The position numbers were made by a program, and so were the translations under genes. DNA of 64,000 nucleotides from Paraburkholderia guartelaensis (GTDB lineage: Bacteria; Pseudomonadota; Gammaproteobacteria; Burkholderiales; Burkholderiaceae): positions 230,826 through 294,825 of the forward strand of contig NZ_SMOD01000007.1 of assembly GCF_004353905.1 (NCBI RefSeq), written 5' to 3'. The notes under the pieces are model-generated. The model was not told the origin of the DNA. It worked only from the letters and a program-made list of their open reading frames with translations, and searched no databases. Of this stretch, positions 44,999 through 56,013 are shown piece by piece; positions within the stretch are counted from its first letter, which is position 1; each line of letters begins with the position of its first letter.

Positions 44999-46260
44999 AC
45001 CTTGCCTCCGCGCATCAAGACCCGGTTCTCGTAGTCCACACGCAACAGCAGCGCCACCGCAATGCAGTTCAGCAAGATGCCCGAGCCGCCATAGCTCACG
45101 AGCGGCAGCGTGAGACCCTTGGTCGGCAACAGCCCCAGGTTCACGCCCATGTTGATGAAGGCCTGCGCGCCGAACCACACGCCAAGCCCCTTGGCGACGA
45201 GACCCGCGAACGTGCGGTCGAGCGCGAGCGCCTGGCGGCCGATCTCGAACGAGCGGCGCACGATCCAGTAGAACAGCAGGATCACGATCAGCACGCCGAC
45301 GAAACCGAGTTCCTCGCCGATCACGGCGAGAATGAAGTCGGTGTGCGCTTCCGGCAGATAGTTGAGCTTCTCGACGCTGCCGCCAAGACCGACGCCAAAC
45401 CATTCGCCGCGACCGAACGCGATGAGCGAGTGCGTAAGCTGGTACGCCTTGCCCTGCGCGTAGCGGTCGTCCCACGGATCGAGGTACGCGAAGATCCGCT
45501 CGCGGCGCCACGGCGACGCCCACACGAGAATCGTGAACGTACCGACTGCGGTGGCCACGAGGCCGCCGAACAGCTTGCCGTTCACGCCGCCGAGGAACAG
45601 CACGCCCATAGCGATCGCGGCGATCACCATGAATGCGCCCATGTCAGGCTCGAGCAGCAGCAGCGCGCCGACCACGCCCACGGCGAATGCCATCGGCAGG
45701 AAGCCTTTCGCGAAGCTATGCATGTATTCCTGCTTGCGCACCGTGTAGTTCGCCGCGTAGATCGTCACGGCGAGCTTCATGATTTCCGACGGCTGCATGT
45801 TCGTGATGCCGAGCGGAATCCAGCGACGCGCGCCGTTCACGCCCTTGCCGATGTGCGGAATCAGCACGACCACGAGCATGGCGAGCGAGATGAGAAAGAG
45901 CTTGGGCGCGTAACGCTCCCACGTCGAAACGGGAATACGGAACGCGATGAGCGCCGCGACCGTGGCGATCACGAGCGAAACGATATGGCGCGCGAGAAAC
46001 GCCCAGTCGCGGTACGAGGCGTACTTGGGCGAATCGGGCATGGCGATCGAGGCCGAGTAGACCATCACCACGCCAAGACCGAGCAGCGCGATCACGGCCC
46101 ACAGGAGCGAGTGGTCGTAGTCGAGCATGCGCGAGCGGCCAGGACGCACGCCGTTGACGACGCTCGCAAGACCGCCCGAGCGAGCGCCGCCGCCCGACGA
46201 ACCGCCGGCCTGACCGTCTTCGCGCGAGAGACGCGCACCGAATCGCTCGGACCAGCTCAT
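44995..46260 (-). CDS. ftsW: Septal peptidoglycan polymerase FtsW
   Basis: FtsW (421 residues) is the SEDS-family glycan polymerase that works with FtsI at the septum. After a cytoplasmic N-terminus rich in Gly/Ser, about ten membrane helices follow. [20 protein letters not shown] is a conserved SEDS segment, and [19 protein letters not shown] includes the catalytic aspartate region. The C-terminus has [17 protein letters not shown]. Start and stop overlap the murD and murG reading frames by four bases each. Confidence 0.97.
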   Translation of the reverse strand: MSWSERFGARLSREDGQAGGSSGGGARSGGLASVVNGVRPGRSRMLDYDHSLLWAVIALLGLGVVMVYSASIAMPDSPKYASYRDWAFLARHIVSLVIATVAALIAFRIPVSTWERYAPKLFLISLAMLVVVLIPHIGKGVNGARRWIPLGITNMQPSEIMKLAVTIYAANYTVRKQEYMHSFAKGFLPMAFAVGVVGALLLLEPDMGAFMVIAAIAMGVLFLGGVNGKLFGGLVATAVGTFTILVWASPWRRERIFAYLDPWDDRYAQGKAYQLTHSLIAFGRGEWFGVGLGGSVEKLNYLPEAHTDFILAVIGEELGFVGVLIVILLFYWIVRRSFEIGRQALALDRTFAGLVAKGLGVWFGAQAFINMGVNLGLLPTKGLTLPLVSYGGSGILLNCIAVALLLRVDYENRVLMRGGKV

Positions 46261-47774
46261 ATCATCGTCCCCCGTTCTGCAGCGATTTCTTCTACGGTGT
46301 CGTGGAACACGGCCGCGCGATGGGCGTAGTTGCGGAACATATCGAGGCTCGCGCAAGCGGGCGAAAGCAGCACGACGTCGCCGGGTTGCGCGAGCGCCGT
46401 CGCCGCGCGCGTGGCTTCTTCGAGCGTCGCGTGATCGCTCATCGCGATGCCGGTTTCCTCGAGCGCCGCGCGGATCTTCGATGCGTCGCGACCGATCAGC
46501 ATGACGGCGCGGCACCAGCGTGCAACCGGGGCGACGAGCGGGTCGAAGTCCTGGCCCTTGCCGTCGCCGCCGGCGATCAGCACGGTGCGCTGCGCGAGGC
46601 CGTCGAGCGCCGCCACCGTCGCGCCGACGTTCGTGCCCTTGCTGTCGTCCACATAGTCGATGCCGTCGATCGATGCGATCAGCTCCACGCGATGCGGCTC
46701 GCCGCGATACTCGCGCAGGCCGTGCAGAAGCGGCGCGGGCGCGAGATCGATCGCGCGCGTGAGCGCGAATGCCGCGAGCGCGTTGGCTGCGTTGTGCAGG
46801 CCGCGAATGCGCAGGGCGTCGGCAGGCATGAGGCGCTTCATGCCGAGATTTACGGGCGCCGCTTCCTGCTGCTTGCGGCGACGGGGAGACACAGGCACGT
46901 CGGCCGCGTCGAGGTCGTGCGCCTGCACGAGCCACTGCATGCCGTTTTCGCGCAAGAGGCCCAGGTCGCCGTCGTTCTCGGGCTCGTTCAGGCCGAAGGT
47001 CACGACCTTCGCGTCGCCACTCGCCTTCACGCTCGCGAGCGACATGACACGCGCGTCGTCGCGGTTAAGCACGCGCGTCGTGCGCGGCCCGAAGATACGG
47101 CCCTTCGCGGCTGCGTAGGCGTCGAGGCCGCCGTGCCAGTCGAGATGGTCCTGCGTGATGTTGAGGACCGCCGCGGCGTCCGGCTCGAACGTGTGCGCCG
47201 TCTCCAGCTGGAAGCTCGACAGTTCGAGCACCCAGACGTCGGGCAGCGCGGTGTTGTCGATGGCTTCGGCGAGCTTGTCGAGCATGGCTGGGCTGATGTT
47301 GCCTGCCACCGCTACGCGCTTGCCCGCGCGCTCGCAAAGCATGCCTGTCAGGCTCGTCGTGGTGGTCTTGCCGTTCGTGCCGGTGATGGCGAGCACCTTC
47401 GGTGCGTAGCCGCTCTCGCCGAGATGGCGCAGCGCCTGCGCGAAGAGTTCGAGTTCGCCCCACACTTCGATGCCGCGCTCACGCGCCGCCGCGATCAGCG
47501 GCACGAGATCTTCGGCGAGCGGCGAGAGGCCCGGGCTGATCGCTACGAGCTCCACGCCCTCGAGCAGCGCCGTCGTGAACGCACCGCCCACGAAATCGGC
47601 ATCGATGCCGCGTGCGGCGACTTCGGGAAGATTGGGCGGCGCTTCGCGCGTGTCGGCAATGCGCAGGCGGCAACCATGCCGCGCGCACCAACGCGCCATC
47701 GCGAGACCCGATTCCCCGAGTCCCAGCACGAGCACCATCGGCTTTTGCCGATCCCGAAACTTCTCGCCGAACAT
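46257..47774 (-). CDS. murD: UDP-N-acetylmuramoyl-L-alanine--D-glutamate ligase
   Basis: MurD (505 residues) adds D-glutamate to UDP-MurNAc-L-Ala. It has the N-terminal Rossmann-like domain ([17 protein letters not shown]), the ATP loop [13 protein letters not shown] and the C-terminal domain with [15 protein letters not shown]. It is about 50 residues longer than E. coli MurD. An extra stretch around residues 285-310 (including [16 protein letters not shown]) looks like a lineage-specific loop. It follows mraY by 28 bases and overlaps ftsW by four. Confidence 0.96.
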   Translation of the reverse strand: MFGEKFRDRQKPMVLVLGLGESGLAMARWCARHGCRLRIADTREAPPNLPEVAARGIDADFVGGAFTTALLEGVELVAISPGLSPLAEDLVPLIAAARERGIEVWGELELFAQALRHLGESGYAPKVLAITGTNGKTTTTSLTGMLCERAGKRVAVAGNISPAMLDKLAEAIDNTALPDVWVLELSSFQLETAHTFEPDAAAVLNITQDHLDWHGGLDAYAAAKGRIFGPRTTRVLNRDDARVMSLASVKASGDAKVVTFGLNEPENDGDLGLLRENGMQWLVQAHDLDAADVPVSPRRRKQQEAAPVNLGMKRLMPADALRIRGLHNAANALAAFALTRAIDLAPAPLLHGLREYRGEPHRVELIASIDGIDYVDDSKGTNVGATVAALDGLAQRTVLIAGGDGKGQDFDPLVAPVARWCRAVMLIGRDASKIRAALEETGIAMSDHATLEEATRAATALAQPGDVVLLSPACASLDMFRNYAHRAAVFHDTVEEIAAERGTMI

Positions 47775-47802
47775 CGCTTGCTTCCCTTGCTTACTTAGAG
47801 GC

Positions 47803-48972
47803 TCAACGCAGCTTGAGCGTGGACAGACCGATCAGACACAGCATCAGCGTGATGACCCAGAAACGCACGACAACCTGCGTTTCCTTCCAGCCAGACAACT
47901 CGAAATGGTGATGCAGCGGCGCCATCTTGAAGATGCGGCGCCCTTCGCCGTAACGCTTTTTCGTGTACTTGAACCAGGTGACCTGCAGCATCACGGAGAG
48001 CGTCTCCGCAACGAAGATGCCGCCCATGATGAAGAGCACGATTTCCTGACGCACGATCACCGCGATGGTTCCCAGCGCGCCGCCGAGCGCGAGCGCGCCC
48101 ACGTCGCCCATGAACACCTGGGCCGGATATGTGTTGAACCAGAGGAACGCGAGCCCTGCCCCGCCCATCGCCGAACAGAAGATGAGCAGTTCGCCGGCTC
48201 CGGCGATATGCGGAAAGAGCAGATACTTCGAGTAGACCGAGCTGCCCATCACATAGGCGAACACGCCGAGCGACGCGCCGACCAGCACCACCGGCATGAT
48301 CACGAGACCGTCGAGGCCGTCGGTGAGGTTCACGGCGTTGCTCGCGCCGACGATCACGAAATACGTGAGCGCGATGAAGCCCCACACGCCGAGCGGATAG
48401 CTGATCGACTTCAGGAACGGCAGCAGCAAGTCGGCGCGCGCGGGCAGGCCCATCGACAGGCCGCTACGCACCCACGCCATGAAGAGATCGAACACGCGTA
48501 CGTTGCTCGCTTCGGAGACGCTGAACGCGAGATACACCGCAGCGAAGAGACCGATCACCGACTGCCAGAAGTACTTCTCGCGCGAAGACATGCCGCGCGG
48601 GTCCTTGTAGACGACCTTGCGATAGTCGTCGACCCAGCCGATCGCGCCAAAGCCGAACGTGACGAGCATCACGATCCAGATGAAGCGGTTCGTGAGGTCA
48701 CCCCACAGCAAGGTGGAAACCGCGATGCCCAGCAGAATGAGCACGCCGCCCATGGTGGGCGTGCCGGACTTCACGAGGTGAGTTTGCGGGCCGTCCGTAC
48801 GCACGGCCTGGCCGACCTTCATTGCGGTGAGCTTGCGGATCACCCACGGGCCGAGGAAAAGCCCGATCGCCATCGCGGTGATGGTAGCCATCACCGCACG
48901 GAACGTCAGATAACTGAACACGCGCAAGAAGCTTGCGTCATTCTGCAGCCATTGCGCCAGCGCCAGTAGCAT
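47803..48972 (-). CDS. mraY: Phospho-N-acetylmuramoyl-pentapeptide transferase MraY
   Basis: MraY (389 residues) moves phospho-MurNAc-pentapeptide onto undecaprenyl phosphate, forming lipid I. About ten membrane helices are predicted. Conserved loops include [21 protein letters not shown] with the catalytic aspartates, NLTDGLDGL, and [15 protein letters not shown]. The C-terminal [14 protein letters not shown] carries the histidine motif. It begins 20 bases after murF. Confidence 0.97.
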   Translation of the reverse strand: MLLALAQWLQNDASFLRVFSYLTFRAVMATITAMAIGLFLGPWVIRKLTAMKVGQAVRTDGPQTHLVKSGTPTMGGVLILLGIAVSTLLWGDLTNRFIWIVMLVTFGFGAIGWVDDYRKVVYKDPRGMSSREKYFWQSVIGLFAAVYLAFSVSEASNVRVFDLFMAWVRSGLSMGLPARADLLLPFLKSISYPLGVWGFIALTYFVIVGASNAVNLTDGLDGLVIMPVVLVGASLGVFAYVMGSSVYSKYLLFPHIAGAGELLIFCSAMGGAGLAFLWFNTYPAQVFMGDVGALALGGALGTIAVIVRQEIVLFIMGGIFVAETLSVMLQVTWFKYTKKRYGEGRRIFKMAPLHHHFELSGWKETQVVVRFWVITLMLCLIGLSTLKLR

Positions 48973-48992
48973 GCCTTGTATTCCTTCGTATT

Positions 48993-50429
48993 TCAGTGCG
49001 CACCGGACTTGGCGTCCGGCGCAGGGTTTTGCGGATTCGTCGGCGGGTTTGTCAATGCCGCCACCACGCGCTCCATCTGCATGAAGCGCGAGCCTTTCAC
49101 GAGAATCGTTGCGCCAGCGCCGTAACCGGCACCAGCCAGTGCGCGCACGAGTTCGCCCACGTCCGATGCATGCAGCGCCTGCGCGCCGAACGCCGCCGCG
49201 CTGTCACGCGCTGCGTCGCCGAGCGTGTAGAGCGCGTCGATGCCGCGTTCCTTCGCGTAAGCGCCCACCTCGCGGTGAAATGCGGGACCGTCGTCGCCGA
49301 CTTCGCCCATGTCTCCGAGCACCAGCACGCGCGGCGACGTGCGCGAAGCCAGCACGTCGATCGCTGCACGCACCGAGTCGGGATTCGCGTTGTAGGTGTC
49401 GTCGATCACCATCGCGCCCGTCAACTCGCCAAGCGCCGCGCGCTTCACCTGCAAGCGGCCCTTCACCGGCTCGAACGCCTCGAGCCCGCGGCCGATCGCT
49501 TCGAGCGATACGCCCGACGCAATCGCCGCCGCCGTGGCCGCGAGCGCGTTGTGCGCGTTGTGTGCGCCCAGCACCTTCAACTCCACTTCGAGATGGCCTT
49601 CCGGCGTCGCGATCGCGAGACGGTTGCCCCCGAGCTTGTCGACGAGCTTGCCGGTGACTGCCGCTTCGACCGCACGCGTATCGGTATGCAACGCGAAATC
49701 GAGAATGCGCGAACCCGTAGCCGCCACGCGCCAGATGCTCGCGTAGGCGTCGTCGGCGGGAAACACCGCGACGCCCGTGGGCTTGAGCGTGTGAATCACG
49801 CTTGCATGCTCGAGCGCGACGGCTTCCACCGTCGCCATGAATTCCTGATGTTCGCGCTGCGCGTTGTTCACCACCGCGACCGTCGGCTCGGCGAATTTCG
49901 CGAGCAACTCGGTCTCGCCCGGGTGATTCATGCCGAGTTCGACCACCGCCAGCTGATGAGCGCCGTTCAAACGCAGCAACGTTAACGGCACGCCGATGTC
50001 GTTATTGAGGTTTCCGGTGGTCGCGAGACGCAAATTTTCACCAACGGCCGCCGCGAAAATCGACGCGATCATTTCCTTGACCGTCGTCTTGCCGTTGCTG
50101 CCCGTCACGGCGACGAGCGGCATCGAGAAGCGGCGGCGCCAGCCGAGTGCGAGCGCGCCCAGCGCCTTGCGCGTGTCGTCCACGCGCAGCGCGGGAATGC
50201 GCCAATCGCCGGGGCTGCGCGAAACGAGCGCTGCGCTCACGTGGCGGTTCGCGACCTCGCCGAGAAAGTCGTGCGCGTCGAAGCGGTCGCCCTTGAGCGC
50301 AACAAAGAGATCACCGGGGCCGGTGGTGCGGCTGTCGGTCGAAATGCGCTCGAACGTTGCGTTCTCGTCGCCGAGTACGCTCGCGCCGGGAATCAGCGCC
50401 GCGGCTTCCCGCAGGGAAAGCATCGTCAT
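48993..50429 (-). CDS. murF: UDP-N-acetylmuramoyl-tripeptide--D-alanyl-D-alanine ligase
   Basis: MurF (478 residues) joins D-Ala-D-Ala, made by Ddl further down the cluster, to the UDP-MurNAc-tripeptide. The ATP loop is [16 protein letters not shown]. The conserved [15 protein letters not shown] and the C-terminal [17 protein letters not shown] are family motifs. A short Asn/Pro-rich tail ends the protein. The start codon overlaps the murE stop (ATGA). Confidence 0.96.
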   Translation of the reverse strand: MTMLSLREAAALIPGASVLGDENATFERISTDSRTTGPGDLFVALKGDRFDAHDFLGEVANRHVSAALVSRSPGDWRIPALRVDDTRKALGALALGWRRRFSMPLVAVTGSNGKTTVKEMIASIFAAAVGENLRLATTGNLNNDIGVPLTLLRLNGAHQLAVVELGMNHPGETELLAKFAEPTVAVVNNAQREHQEFMATVEAVALEHASVIHTLKPTGVAVFPADDAYASIWRVAATGSRILDFALHTDTRAVEAAVTGKLVDKLGGNRLAIATPEGHLEVELKVLGAHNAHNALAATAAAIASGVSLEAIGRGLEAFEPVKGRLQVKRAALGELTGAMVIDDTYNANPDSVRAAIDVLASRTSPRVLVLGDMGEVGDDGPAFHREVGAYAKERGIDALYTLGDAARDSAAAFGAQALHASDVGELVRALAGAGYGAGATILVKGSRFMQMERVVAALTNPPTNPQNPAPDAKSGAH

Positions 50430-51976
50430 TCACCACCTCCGCGCCCGTGTGTGGCACGGGCGGCGAGTGCAAGCCGCGCATGGTCCTGATCGGAGAACGC
50501 GCGCTTCTTGCCCATGATTTCCTGGGTCGCCTCGTGGCCTTTGCCGGCCAGCACGACGACGTCTTCGCGCGCCGCGCCGCGCACCGCCTGCAGGATCGCG
50601 CTCGCGCGATCCTCGATGCGGCGCGCCTTCGCGGCGTCGCGCATGCCTTGCGCGATCTGCTCGATGATCGCGGCGGGCGATTCGCTGCGCGGGTTGTCGC
50701 TCGTCACGACGACCTGGTCGGCGAGGCGTTCCGCGATCGCGCCCATGAGCGGGCGCTTGGTCGCGTCGCGATCGCCGCCGCAGCCGAACATGCAGATGAG
50801 CTGGCCGCCGCGTGCGGCTGCCATCGGACGCAGCGCTTCGAGCGTTTTTTCGAGCGCGTCCGGCGTATGCGCGTAATCGATCACGACGAGCGGCTCGTCT
50901 TGATCGGCGCGGCCGCCAAGACGCTCCATGCGGCCGTTCACCGGCTGCAGCTTCGAGATCTCGTTGAGCGCCGCGACGAGCGGCACATTCGCCGCAAGCA
51001 GCGCGCCGAGCACGCCGAGCAGATTGCTCACGTTGAAGAGGCCGAGCACGTGCGCCTCGACTTGCGCCTCGCCCCAATCCGACGTTTCCAGATGAAACGC
51101 GGTGCCGGTGGCGGTCGCGCGCACGTCGTTCGCGCGCAGCCAAGCGTCTGCGACGGGTGCGTCGGCGGCGGGCGTCGCCACGCTATACGCAATCGTGCGT
51201 GCCTTGCCGCGTGTAGCGGCAATCAGGCGGCGGCCCGCTGCGTCGTCAGCGTTGATGATCGCGGCGCGCAGGCCCGGCCATGCGAACAGACGCGCCTTCG
51301 CGGCCTCGTAGGCCTCGAACGTGTGGTGATAGTCGAGATGGTCTTGCGTGAGATTCGTGAAGACGGCGATGTCGAACGAGGTCCCGTTCACGCGGCCCTG
51401 ATGCAGCGCGTGCGAGGAGACTTCCATCGCAATCGCCTGTGCGCCGGCACCGCGCAATTGCGCGAGGCTGCGTTGCAGCTGCGGAGCATCGGGCGTAGTG
51501 AAACCCGTATGCACGAGCTGGCCCGGAAAGCCCGTGCCCAGCGTGCCGACGATCGCGCACTTCTGGCCGATGGCCGTGAACGCAGAGGCGATCCACTGGC
51601 TGCAGGACGTCTTGCCGTTCGTGCCCGTCACGCCGACCACGAGCATGGCGTCGCTCGGGTCGCCATACCAGCCGCTTGCGATTTCACCCGCGAGCACGTC
51701 GAGTTGCGGCACAGCGAGTGCAATCGACGCGTCGAGCTGTTCGCCCGCATAGCCTTCCGGCTGATACAGCACGGCTGCGGCGCCACGTTCGATCGCATTG
51801 GCGATGTGCGGGCGGTTGTCCGCGCCCTCGACGGCGTAGGCGAGAAACACGTCGCCCGGCTGGAGCGAGCGCGTGTCGGCGTGCAGGCCCGCTTCTGGCG
51901 CGACGTGCGCGCGCAGCCATGCGAGCGCGTCCGCGATCTGCCGGTGCGCGGGATGCTGGGTGCGCGTGGCGCTCAT
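50426..51976 (-). CDS. murE: UDP-N-acetylmuramoyl-dipeptide--meso-diaminopimelate ligase
   Basis: MurE (516 residues) adds the third residue of the stem peptide. The ATP loop is GVTGTNGKTSCSQWI, and DNPRSESP is the motif that selects meso-diaminopimelate rather than lysine, as expected for a Gram-negative wall. VVIDYAHTPDALEK is a further Mur ligase signature. Start and stop overlap ftsI and murF by four bases, so the ftsL-ftsI-murE-murF block is tightly coupled. Confidence 0.97.
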   Translation of the reverse strand: MSATRTQHPAHRQIADALAWLRAHVAPEAGLHADTRSLQPGDVFLAYAVEGADNRPHIANAIERGAAAVLYQPEGYAGEQLDASIALAVPQLDVLAGEIASGWYGDPSDAMLVVGVTGTNGKTSCSQWIASAFTAIGQKCAIVGTLGTGFPGQLVHTGFTTPDAPQLQRSLAQLRGAGAQAIAMEVSSHALHQGRVNGTSFDIAVFTNLTQDHLDYHHTFEAYEAAKARLFAWPGLRAAIINADDAAGRRLIAATRGKARTIAYSVATPAADAPVADAWLRANDVRATATGTAFHLETSDWGEAQVEAHVLGLFNVSNLLGVLGALLAANVPLVAALNEISKLQPVNGRMERLGGRADQDEPLVVIDYAHTPDALEKTLEALRPMAAARGGQLICMFGCGGDRDATKRPLMGAIAERLADQVVVTSDNPRSESPAAIIEQIAQGMRDAAKARRIEDRASAILQAVRGAAREDVVVLAGKGHEATQEIMGKKRAFSDQDHARLALAARATHGRGGGE

Positions 51977-53865
51977 CGGACGACTCCGGGTCGATTTTTC
52001 GCGTTGTCCGCGACGGTCATGTGATGCGCGGCCGCGGCGCTTTTCGCGGTAGTCGTGTTCGCCACGTGCTTCACGGGCGCAGCGGGCGCGTTTGCGACGG
52101 ACGGGGCCGAGGCGGCGGCGCTGTTGTCCTCGACGACGAGCTGTTTCACCGGCATATCCGGCGGAACGTTGAGCGAGCGCAGCGTGTCGCCGACGATGCC
52201 CGAGAACACCGGACCCGACACCGCGCCGCCAAAGTGGCTGCCTGCCGTCGGTTCGTCGACCGTAACGGCCACGACGATACGCGGATTCGGCATCGGCGCC
52301 ATGCCGACGAACGACGCGCGGTACTTCGAATGATCGTAGCCGTGCGGCCCGTGCTTGTACGCCGTACCGGACTTGCCGCCCACGCGGTAGCCGGGCACGG
52401 CGGCGTCAGGCGAAGTGCCGTCCTTCGACACCACGCTCTCCAGCATCGTGCGCACTTCACGCGCCGTGGTCGGCGCGAACACCTGGGTGCCCTGCACCGG
52501 CTGCGTGTCGCCTGGGTGGCGGAAGATCGTCACAGGCAGAATCTGGCCGTCGTGCGCGATCGCCGTGTACGCGCGCGCAAGCTGGAACAGCGAAACAGAG
52601 AGGCCGTAGCCGTAGGACATCGTCGCCTGCTCGATGCGGCGCCAGCTTTTCCACGGACGCAAACGGCCCGCCGCCGCGCCGGGGAACCCGACCTTCGGCG
52701 CCTGACCGAGACCGATGCTGGTGTACATGTCCCACATTTCTTCGGGCTTGAGCGTCATCGCGATCTTGGTCGCGCCGATGTTGCTCGACTTCTGGATCAC
52801 GCCACCGACCGTCAGGACGCCGAACGCCGCGTCGTCGGTGATGGTCGCGCCGTCGAGCGTGAAGTGCCCCGGGCCCGTATCCACCAGTGTACTCGGCGAG
52901 ACGCGGTGCAGATCCAGCGCGAGCGACACCGTGAAGGGCTTCATGATCGAGCCCGGCTCGAACACGTCGGTGAGAATGCGGTTGCGCAACTGCTCGCCCG
53001 TGAGGTGCGAGCGGTCGTTCGGGTTGTAGGTCGGATAGTTCACGAGCGCGAGCACTTCGCCCGTGCGCACGTCCACCACCATCGCAGCGCCAGCCTTGGC
53101 CTTGAACTTCTCGACGGCGGCCTTCAGGTTCGAATAGGCGATGTACTGAATCTTGCTGTCGATCGACAGTTCGACGTCCTTGCCATCGTGGGGCACGACC
53201 GTTTCGTCGACGTCTTCGACGATGTGGCCCATGCGGTCCTTGATGACGTGGCGAATGCCCGGCACGCCGGCGAGTACCTTCTGATCCGACAGCTCGACGC
53301 CTTCCTGGCCTTCGTCCTCGACGTTGGTGAAGCCGATCAAGTGCGCGGTGACGTCGCCTTCCGGATAGAACCGCTTGTATTCGTTGCGCTGGTAAACGCC
53401 CGGAATGTCGAGCGCCGTCACTTTCTGCGCGACGTCGAGCGGCACCTGACGCTTCACGTAGACGAACGTCTTGTCTTCGGAGAGCTTCGCGCGCAGCTCT
53501 TTCGTGTTCATGCCGAGCAGCGCGCCAAGCTGGTTGAGCTTGTCGGCGCCGAGGTCGTCGGGCACGGCTTCGGGAATCGCCCAGATCGCGCGCACGGGCA
53601 GACTCGTGGCGAGCACGAGGCCGTTACGGTCGAGAATCTTGCCGCGCGTGGCCGGCAACTCGATCGTACGCTGGTAGCGGCTTTCGCCCTGCTTCTGATA
53701 GAACGCGTTGCCGGGGCCCTGAATCCAGAACGCGCGCGCGGCGAGCGCGACGAACGCCATGAAAAGCAGGAACACGACGAGCTTCGAGCGCCACATCGGC
53801 AGGCGCACGGAGAGAATGGGGTTGGCGCTAAAGGCTACGCTCTTGCGGCGATTGTCCTTTTTCAT
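51973..53865 (-). CDS. ftsI: Septal peptidoglycan transpeptidase FtsI (PBP3)
   Basis: FtsI (630 residues) crosslinks septal peptidoglycan and is a beta-lactam target. A membrane helix near residues 28-46 (LVVFLLFMAFVALAARAFW) follows a basic cytoplasmic start. The pedestal domain follows, then the transpeptidase with the catalytic EPGSIMKPF (Ser-x-x-Lys), SSN and KSGTAYK motifs. The C-terminus has an Ala/Ser/Thr-rich tail of about 45 residues that looks disordered. GGAGGCACGCG precedes the ATG, which overlaps the ftsL stop. Confidence 0.97.
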   Translation of the reverse strand: MKKDNRRKSVAFSANPILSVRLPMWRSKLVVFLLFMAFVALAARAFWIQGPGNAFYQKQGESRYQRTIELPATRGKILDRNGLVLATSLPVRAIWAIPEAVPDDLGADKLNQLGALLGMNTKELRAKLSEDKTFVYVKRQVPLDVAQKVTALDIPGVYQRNEYKRFYPEGDVTAHLIGFTNVEDEGQEGVELSDQKVLAGVPGIRHVIKDRMGHIVEDVDETVVPHDGKDVELSIDSKIQYIAYSNLKAAVEKFKAKAGAAMVVDVRTGEVLALVNYPTYNPNDRSHLTGEQLRNRILTDVFEPGSIMKPFTVSLALDLHRVSPSTLVDTGPGHFTLDGATITDDAAFGVLTVGGVIQKSSNIGATKIAMTLKPEEMWDMYTSIGLGQAPKVGFPGAAAGRLRPWKSWRRIEQATMSYGYGLSVSLFQLARAYTAIAHDGQILPVTIFRHPGDTQPVQGTQVFAPTTAREVRTMLESVVSKDGTSPDAAVPGYRVGGKSGTAYKHGPHGYDHSKYRASFVGMAPMPNPRIVVAVTVDEPTAGSHFGGAVSGPVFSGIVGDTLRSLNVPPDMPVKQLVVEDNSAAASAPSVANAPAAPVKHVANTTTAKSAAAAHHMTVADNAKNRPGVVR

Positions 53866-54218
53866 CGCGTGCCTCCGCGGCGGGCAGGCGTGGGCGCGGC
53901 GCCCTGCGGGGGCGCCGAGGTCGGCACGGGTGCGTCGACGGCGGTTGCGCTGCCGGGCGCGAGCGTCAGATATTGCGTGCGTCCAGTCGTGACGGGCTGC
54001 ATCTTGAGCGAGTCGGTAGCGATCTGTTCGATGCGCGACGTTCTCGACAGCGCGCTCTGCTGATATTGAAGCTGTGCGTAGTCCTGCTGAAGCTGATGCT
54101 CCTGCGACTGCGCACGTTGCAACTGGATGAAGATCTGGCGCTGCTGATTGGTGGCGTTCACGACGGAAAGCGCGCACCCCATGACGACGATCAGCAGGAA
54201 GATGTTCAGACGATTCAT
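53862..54218 (-). CDS. ftsL: Cell division protein FtsL
   Basis: FtsL (118 residues) is a small bitopic protein. It has a membrane helix at about residues 5-23 ([17 protein letters not shown]) and a coiled-coil segment (about 25-65, Gln- and Leu-rich) that pairs with FtsB and activates FtsWI. The C-terminus is Pro/Ala-rich. Both ends overlap neighbouring genes by four bases (rsmH and ftsI), the expected place for ftsL. Confidence 0.94.
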   Translation of the reverse strand: MNRLNIFLLIVVMGCALSVVNATNQQRQIFIQLQRAQSQEHQLQQDYAQLQYQQSALSRTSRIEQIATDSLKMQPVTTGRTQYLTLAPGSATAVDAPVPTSAPPQGAAPTPARRGGTR

Positions 54219-55168
54219 GGCGTGACGCGCTCCGCGGTGCGCATCACGGCCGAGCGGGCGCGCGGGTTCGCGGCGACTTCCTCGTCGCTCGCGAACACGC
54301 GACCGAGCAGCTTGAGCGGCGGGCTCGGCAGGTCGACGGCGCGGATCGGCAGGCGGCGATCCACCGCCGGCGCGCTCGCGTGCGCCTGCATGAACCGCTT
54401 GACGATCCGGTCTTCGAGCGAATGAAAGCTGATGACCACCAGCCGCCCCCCCTGTTCCAGCAACGACAGTGCTGCTTCTAGAACGACCTGCAGCTCCGCA
54501 AGCTCTTGATTGACGTGAATCCGTATAGCTTGAAAGGTGCGGGTTGCCGGGTCCTTACCCTTCTCACGGGTTTTGACGACGTTAGCCACGATTTGGGCAA
54601 GCTCGCCCGTGCTGTCGAGAGGCCCGAGACGGTCGGACTCTGCCCGGCGAGCAACAAGCGCCTTTGCAATCTGAAAAGCAAACCGTTCTTCCCCATAATC
54701 CCGAATTACCTCCGTCAGTTCCTGCAACGTGGCCCGAGCGAGCCAGTCAGCGGCGGACTCGCCGCGCGTCGGGTCCATCCGCATGTCGAGTGGGCCATCC
54801 GCGCGGAAACTGAAACCGCGCTCCGGGTCGTCGATTTGCGGCGACGACACGCCAAGGTCCAGCAATATTCCCGACACACGCCCTACCCCGCGCGACGCGA
54901 GCTCGTCACGCAGCGAAGCAAAACTCTCATGCACGATCGAAAACCGCGCGTCGCCAATGGTTTGCGCCGTCGCGATCGCCAGCGGGTCCTTGTCGAACGC
55001 GATCAGGCGCCCGGCCTCGCCGAGACGCCCGAGGATCGCGCGACTATGCCCGCCGCGGCCGAACGTGCCGTCCACATAGACGCCGTCCGCGCGTGTGACC
55101 AGCGCGTTCACCGCTTCGTCTAGCAGCACCGTGCGATGCTGCAGTCCCTGTCCCATCGCAGATGCCAT
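54215..55168 (-). CDS. rsmH: 16S rRNA (cytosine1402-N4)-methyltransferase RsmH (MraW)
   Basis: RsmH (317 residues) methylates C1402 in the 16S decoding centre. [13 protein letters not shown] begins the conserved part, [15 protein letters not shown] is the SAM-binding motif, [14 protein letters not shown] follows, and [16 protein letters not shown] is near the C-terminus. Two starts are close: ATG at 55168 (chosen) and ATG at 55156 ([10 protein letters not shown], 313 residues). Neither has a strong ribosome site. It follows mraZ by 17 bases. Confidence 0.94.
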   Translation of the reverse strand: MASAMGQGLQHRTVLLDEAVNALVTRADGVYVDGTFGRGGHSRAILGRLGEAGRLIAFDKDPLAIATAQTIGDARFSIVHESFASLRDELASRGVGRVSGILLDLGVSSPQIDDPERGFSFRADGPLDMRMDPTRGESAADWLARATLQELTEVIRDYGEERFAFQIAKALVARRAESDRLGPLDSTGELAQIVANVVKTREKGKDPATRTFQAIRIHVNQELAELQVVLEAALSLLEQGGRLVVISFHSLEDRIVKRFMQAHASAPAVDRRLPIRAVDLPSPPLKLLGRVFASDEEVAANPRARSAVMRTAERVTP

Positions 55169-55185
55169 AGCTTTTTGAACCGCGA

Positions 55186-55614
55186 TCAGAACGTGAAATT
55201 TTTCAAGGCGTCGGGCATGCCCTGCGCCATCGCCGCCTGTTCCTTGGCGGCGTAGGTCTGCGCATCCCACAACTCAAAATGACTACCCATGCCGAGCAGC
55301 ATGACTTCCTTTTCCATTCCTGCTGCCAGACGCAATTCAGGTGAGACGAGCACGCGGCCCGCACTGTCGACATCGACGTCGGACGCATTGCCCAGAAAAA
55401 TGCGGCGCCACCAGTGCGCGTCCATCGGCAAGGCGGCGACCTTCGAGCGGAACACTTCCCATTCGGGGCGCGGAAATAGCAACAGGCAGCCGTCCGGGTG
55501 CTTGGTGATCGTCACCCGTCCTTCTGCCTGTTGTTGCAGCGCTTCCCGATAGCGAGACGGAATCGACATCCGTCCTTTCGCATCGAGTGTCAGCGCCGAC
55601 GCCCCCTGGAACAA
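55186..55614 (-). CDS. mraZ: Transcriptional regulator MraZ
   Basis: MraZ (142 residues) is a SpoVT/AbrB-fold DNA-binding protein with two repeated halves, each with a DxxGR-type signature: [15 protein letters not shown] near residue 10 and [14 protein letters not shown] near residue 87. It represses its own operon in E. coli. The start is TTG at 55614, supported by GGGGGAG upstream; no other start gives the family N-terminus [15 protein letters not shown]. Its likely operator, four 10-bp repeats, overlaps the promoter 75-110 bases upstream. Confidence 0.96.
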   Translation of the reverse strand: MFQGASALTLDAKGRMSIPSRYREALQQQAEGRVTITKHPDGCLLLFPRPEWEVFRSKVAALPMDAHWWRRIFLGNASDVDVDSAGRVLVSPELRLAAGMEKEVMLLGMGSHFELWDAQTYAAKEQAAMAQGMPDALKNFTF

Positions 55615-56013
55615 TTTGCTCCCCCTAATGCGGCGCTTTTGGCCGCCCGCCTAAATCCCGGAAAATCTACCTGAATACGCGCCTGAAATCACACAAAAAT
55701 ACACTTTCTCACACTGTCTCCCACTTTAGAGGAACGCCCAACGAGGGTCAAGGGAGACCGGACGTTTTTTGACGAAATTTATCCGCTAGAACAAGGACTT
55801 AGCGGCACTTGTTGAAGTCGGGACAAAAGCCAAAAACCGTTATGAATGAATGAGCTAACGCAGGTTCTGAAGGTGATACGTGAAAAGCGCGGCGATAAAC
55901 GGCCTATGGCGGGATCGAGCGGGGGGCTTGCGGGGATTAAAACCGGGGGCTGAAAGCTCTGAAAGATTAATCCGGGTTTGGGCCGACAGTGATTGCCGGC
56001 CCATGCCCAATAA
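55615..56013. other. mraZ upstream region
   Basis: This 399-base region holds the mraZ promoter and repeats (55690-55751) and a leader of about 100 bases. The part from 55752 to 56013, between the promoter and coq7, is more AT-rich. It shows no clear gene and no obvious terminator for anything on the minus strand. Confidence 0.6.
55690..55751 (-). promoter_or_regulatory. dcw (mraZ) promoter with MraZ-box repeats
   Basis: On the minus strand TTGACC (55746-55751) and TAAAGT (55723-55728) are 17 bases apart. Four GTGKR-type repeats then follow at an exact 10-bp period: GTGGG (55720-55724), GTGTG (55710-55714), GTGTA (55700-55704) and GTGTG (55690-55694). MraZ is known to bind 10-bp-spaced TGGGN or AAAGTG-type direct repeats. 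The first repeat overlaps the -10, which fits repression. Confidence 0.78.
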
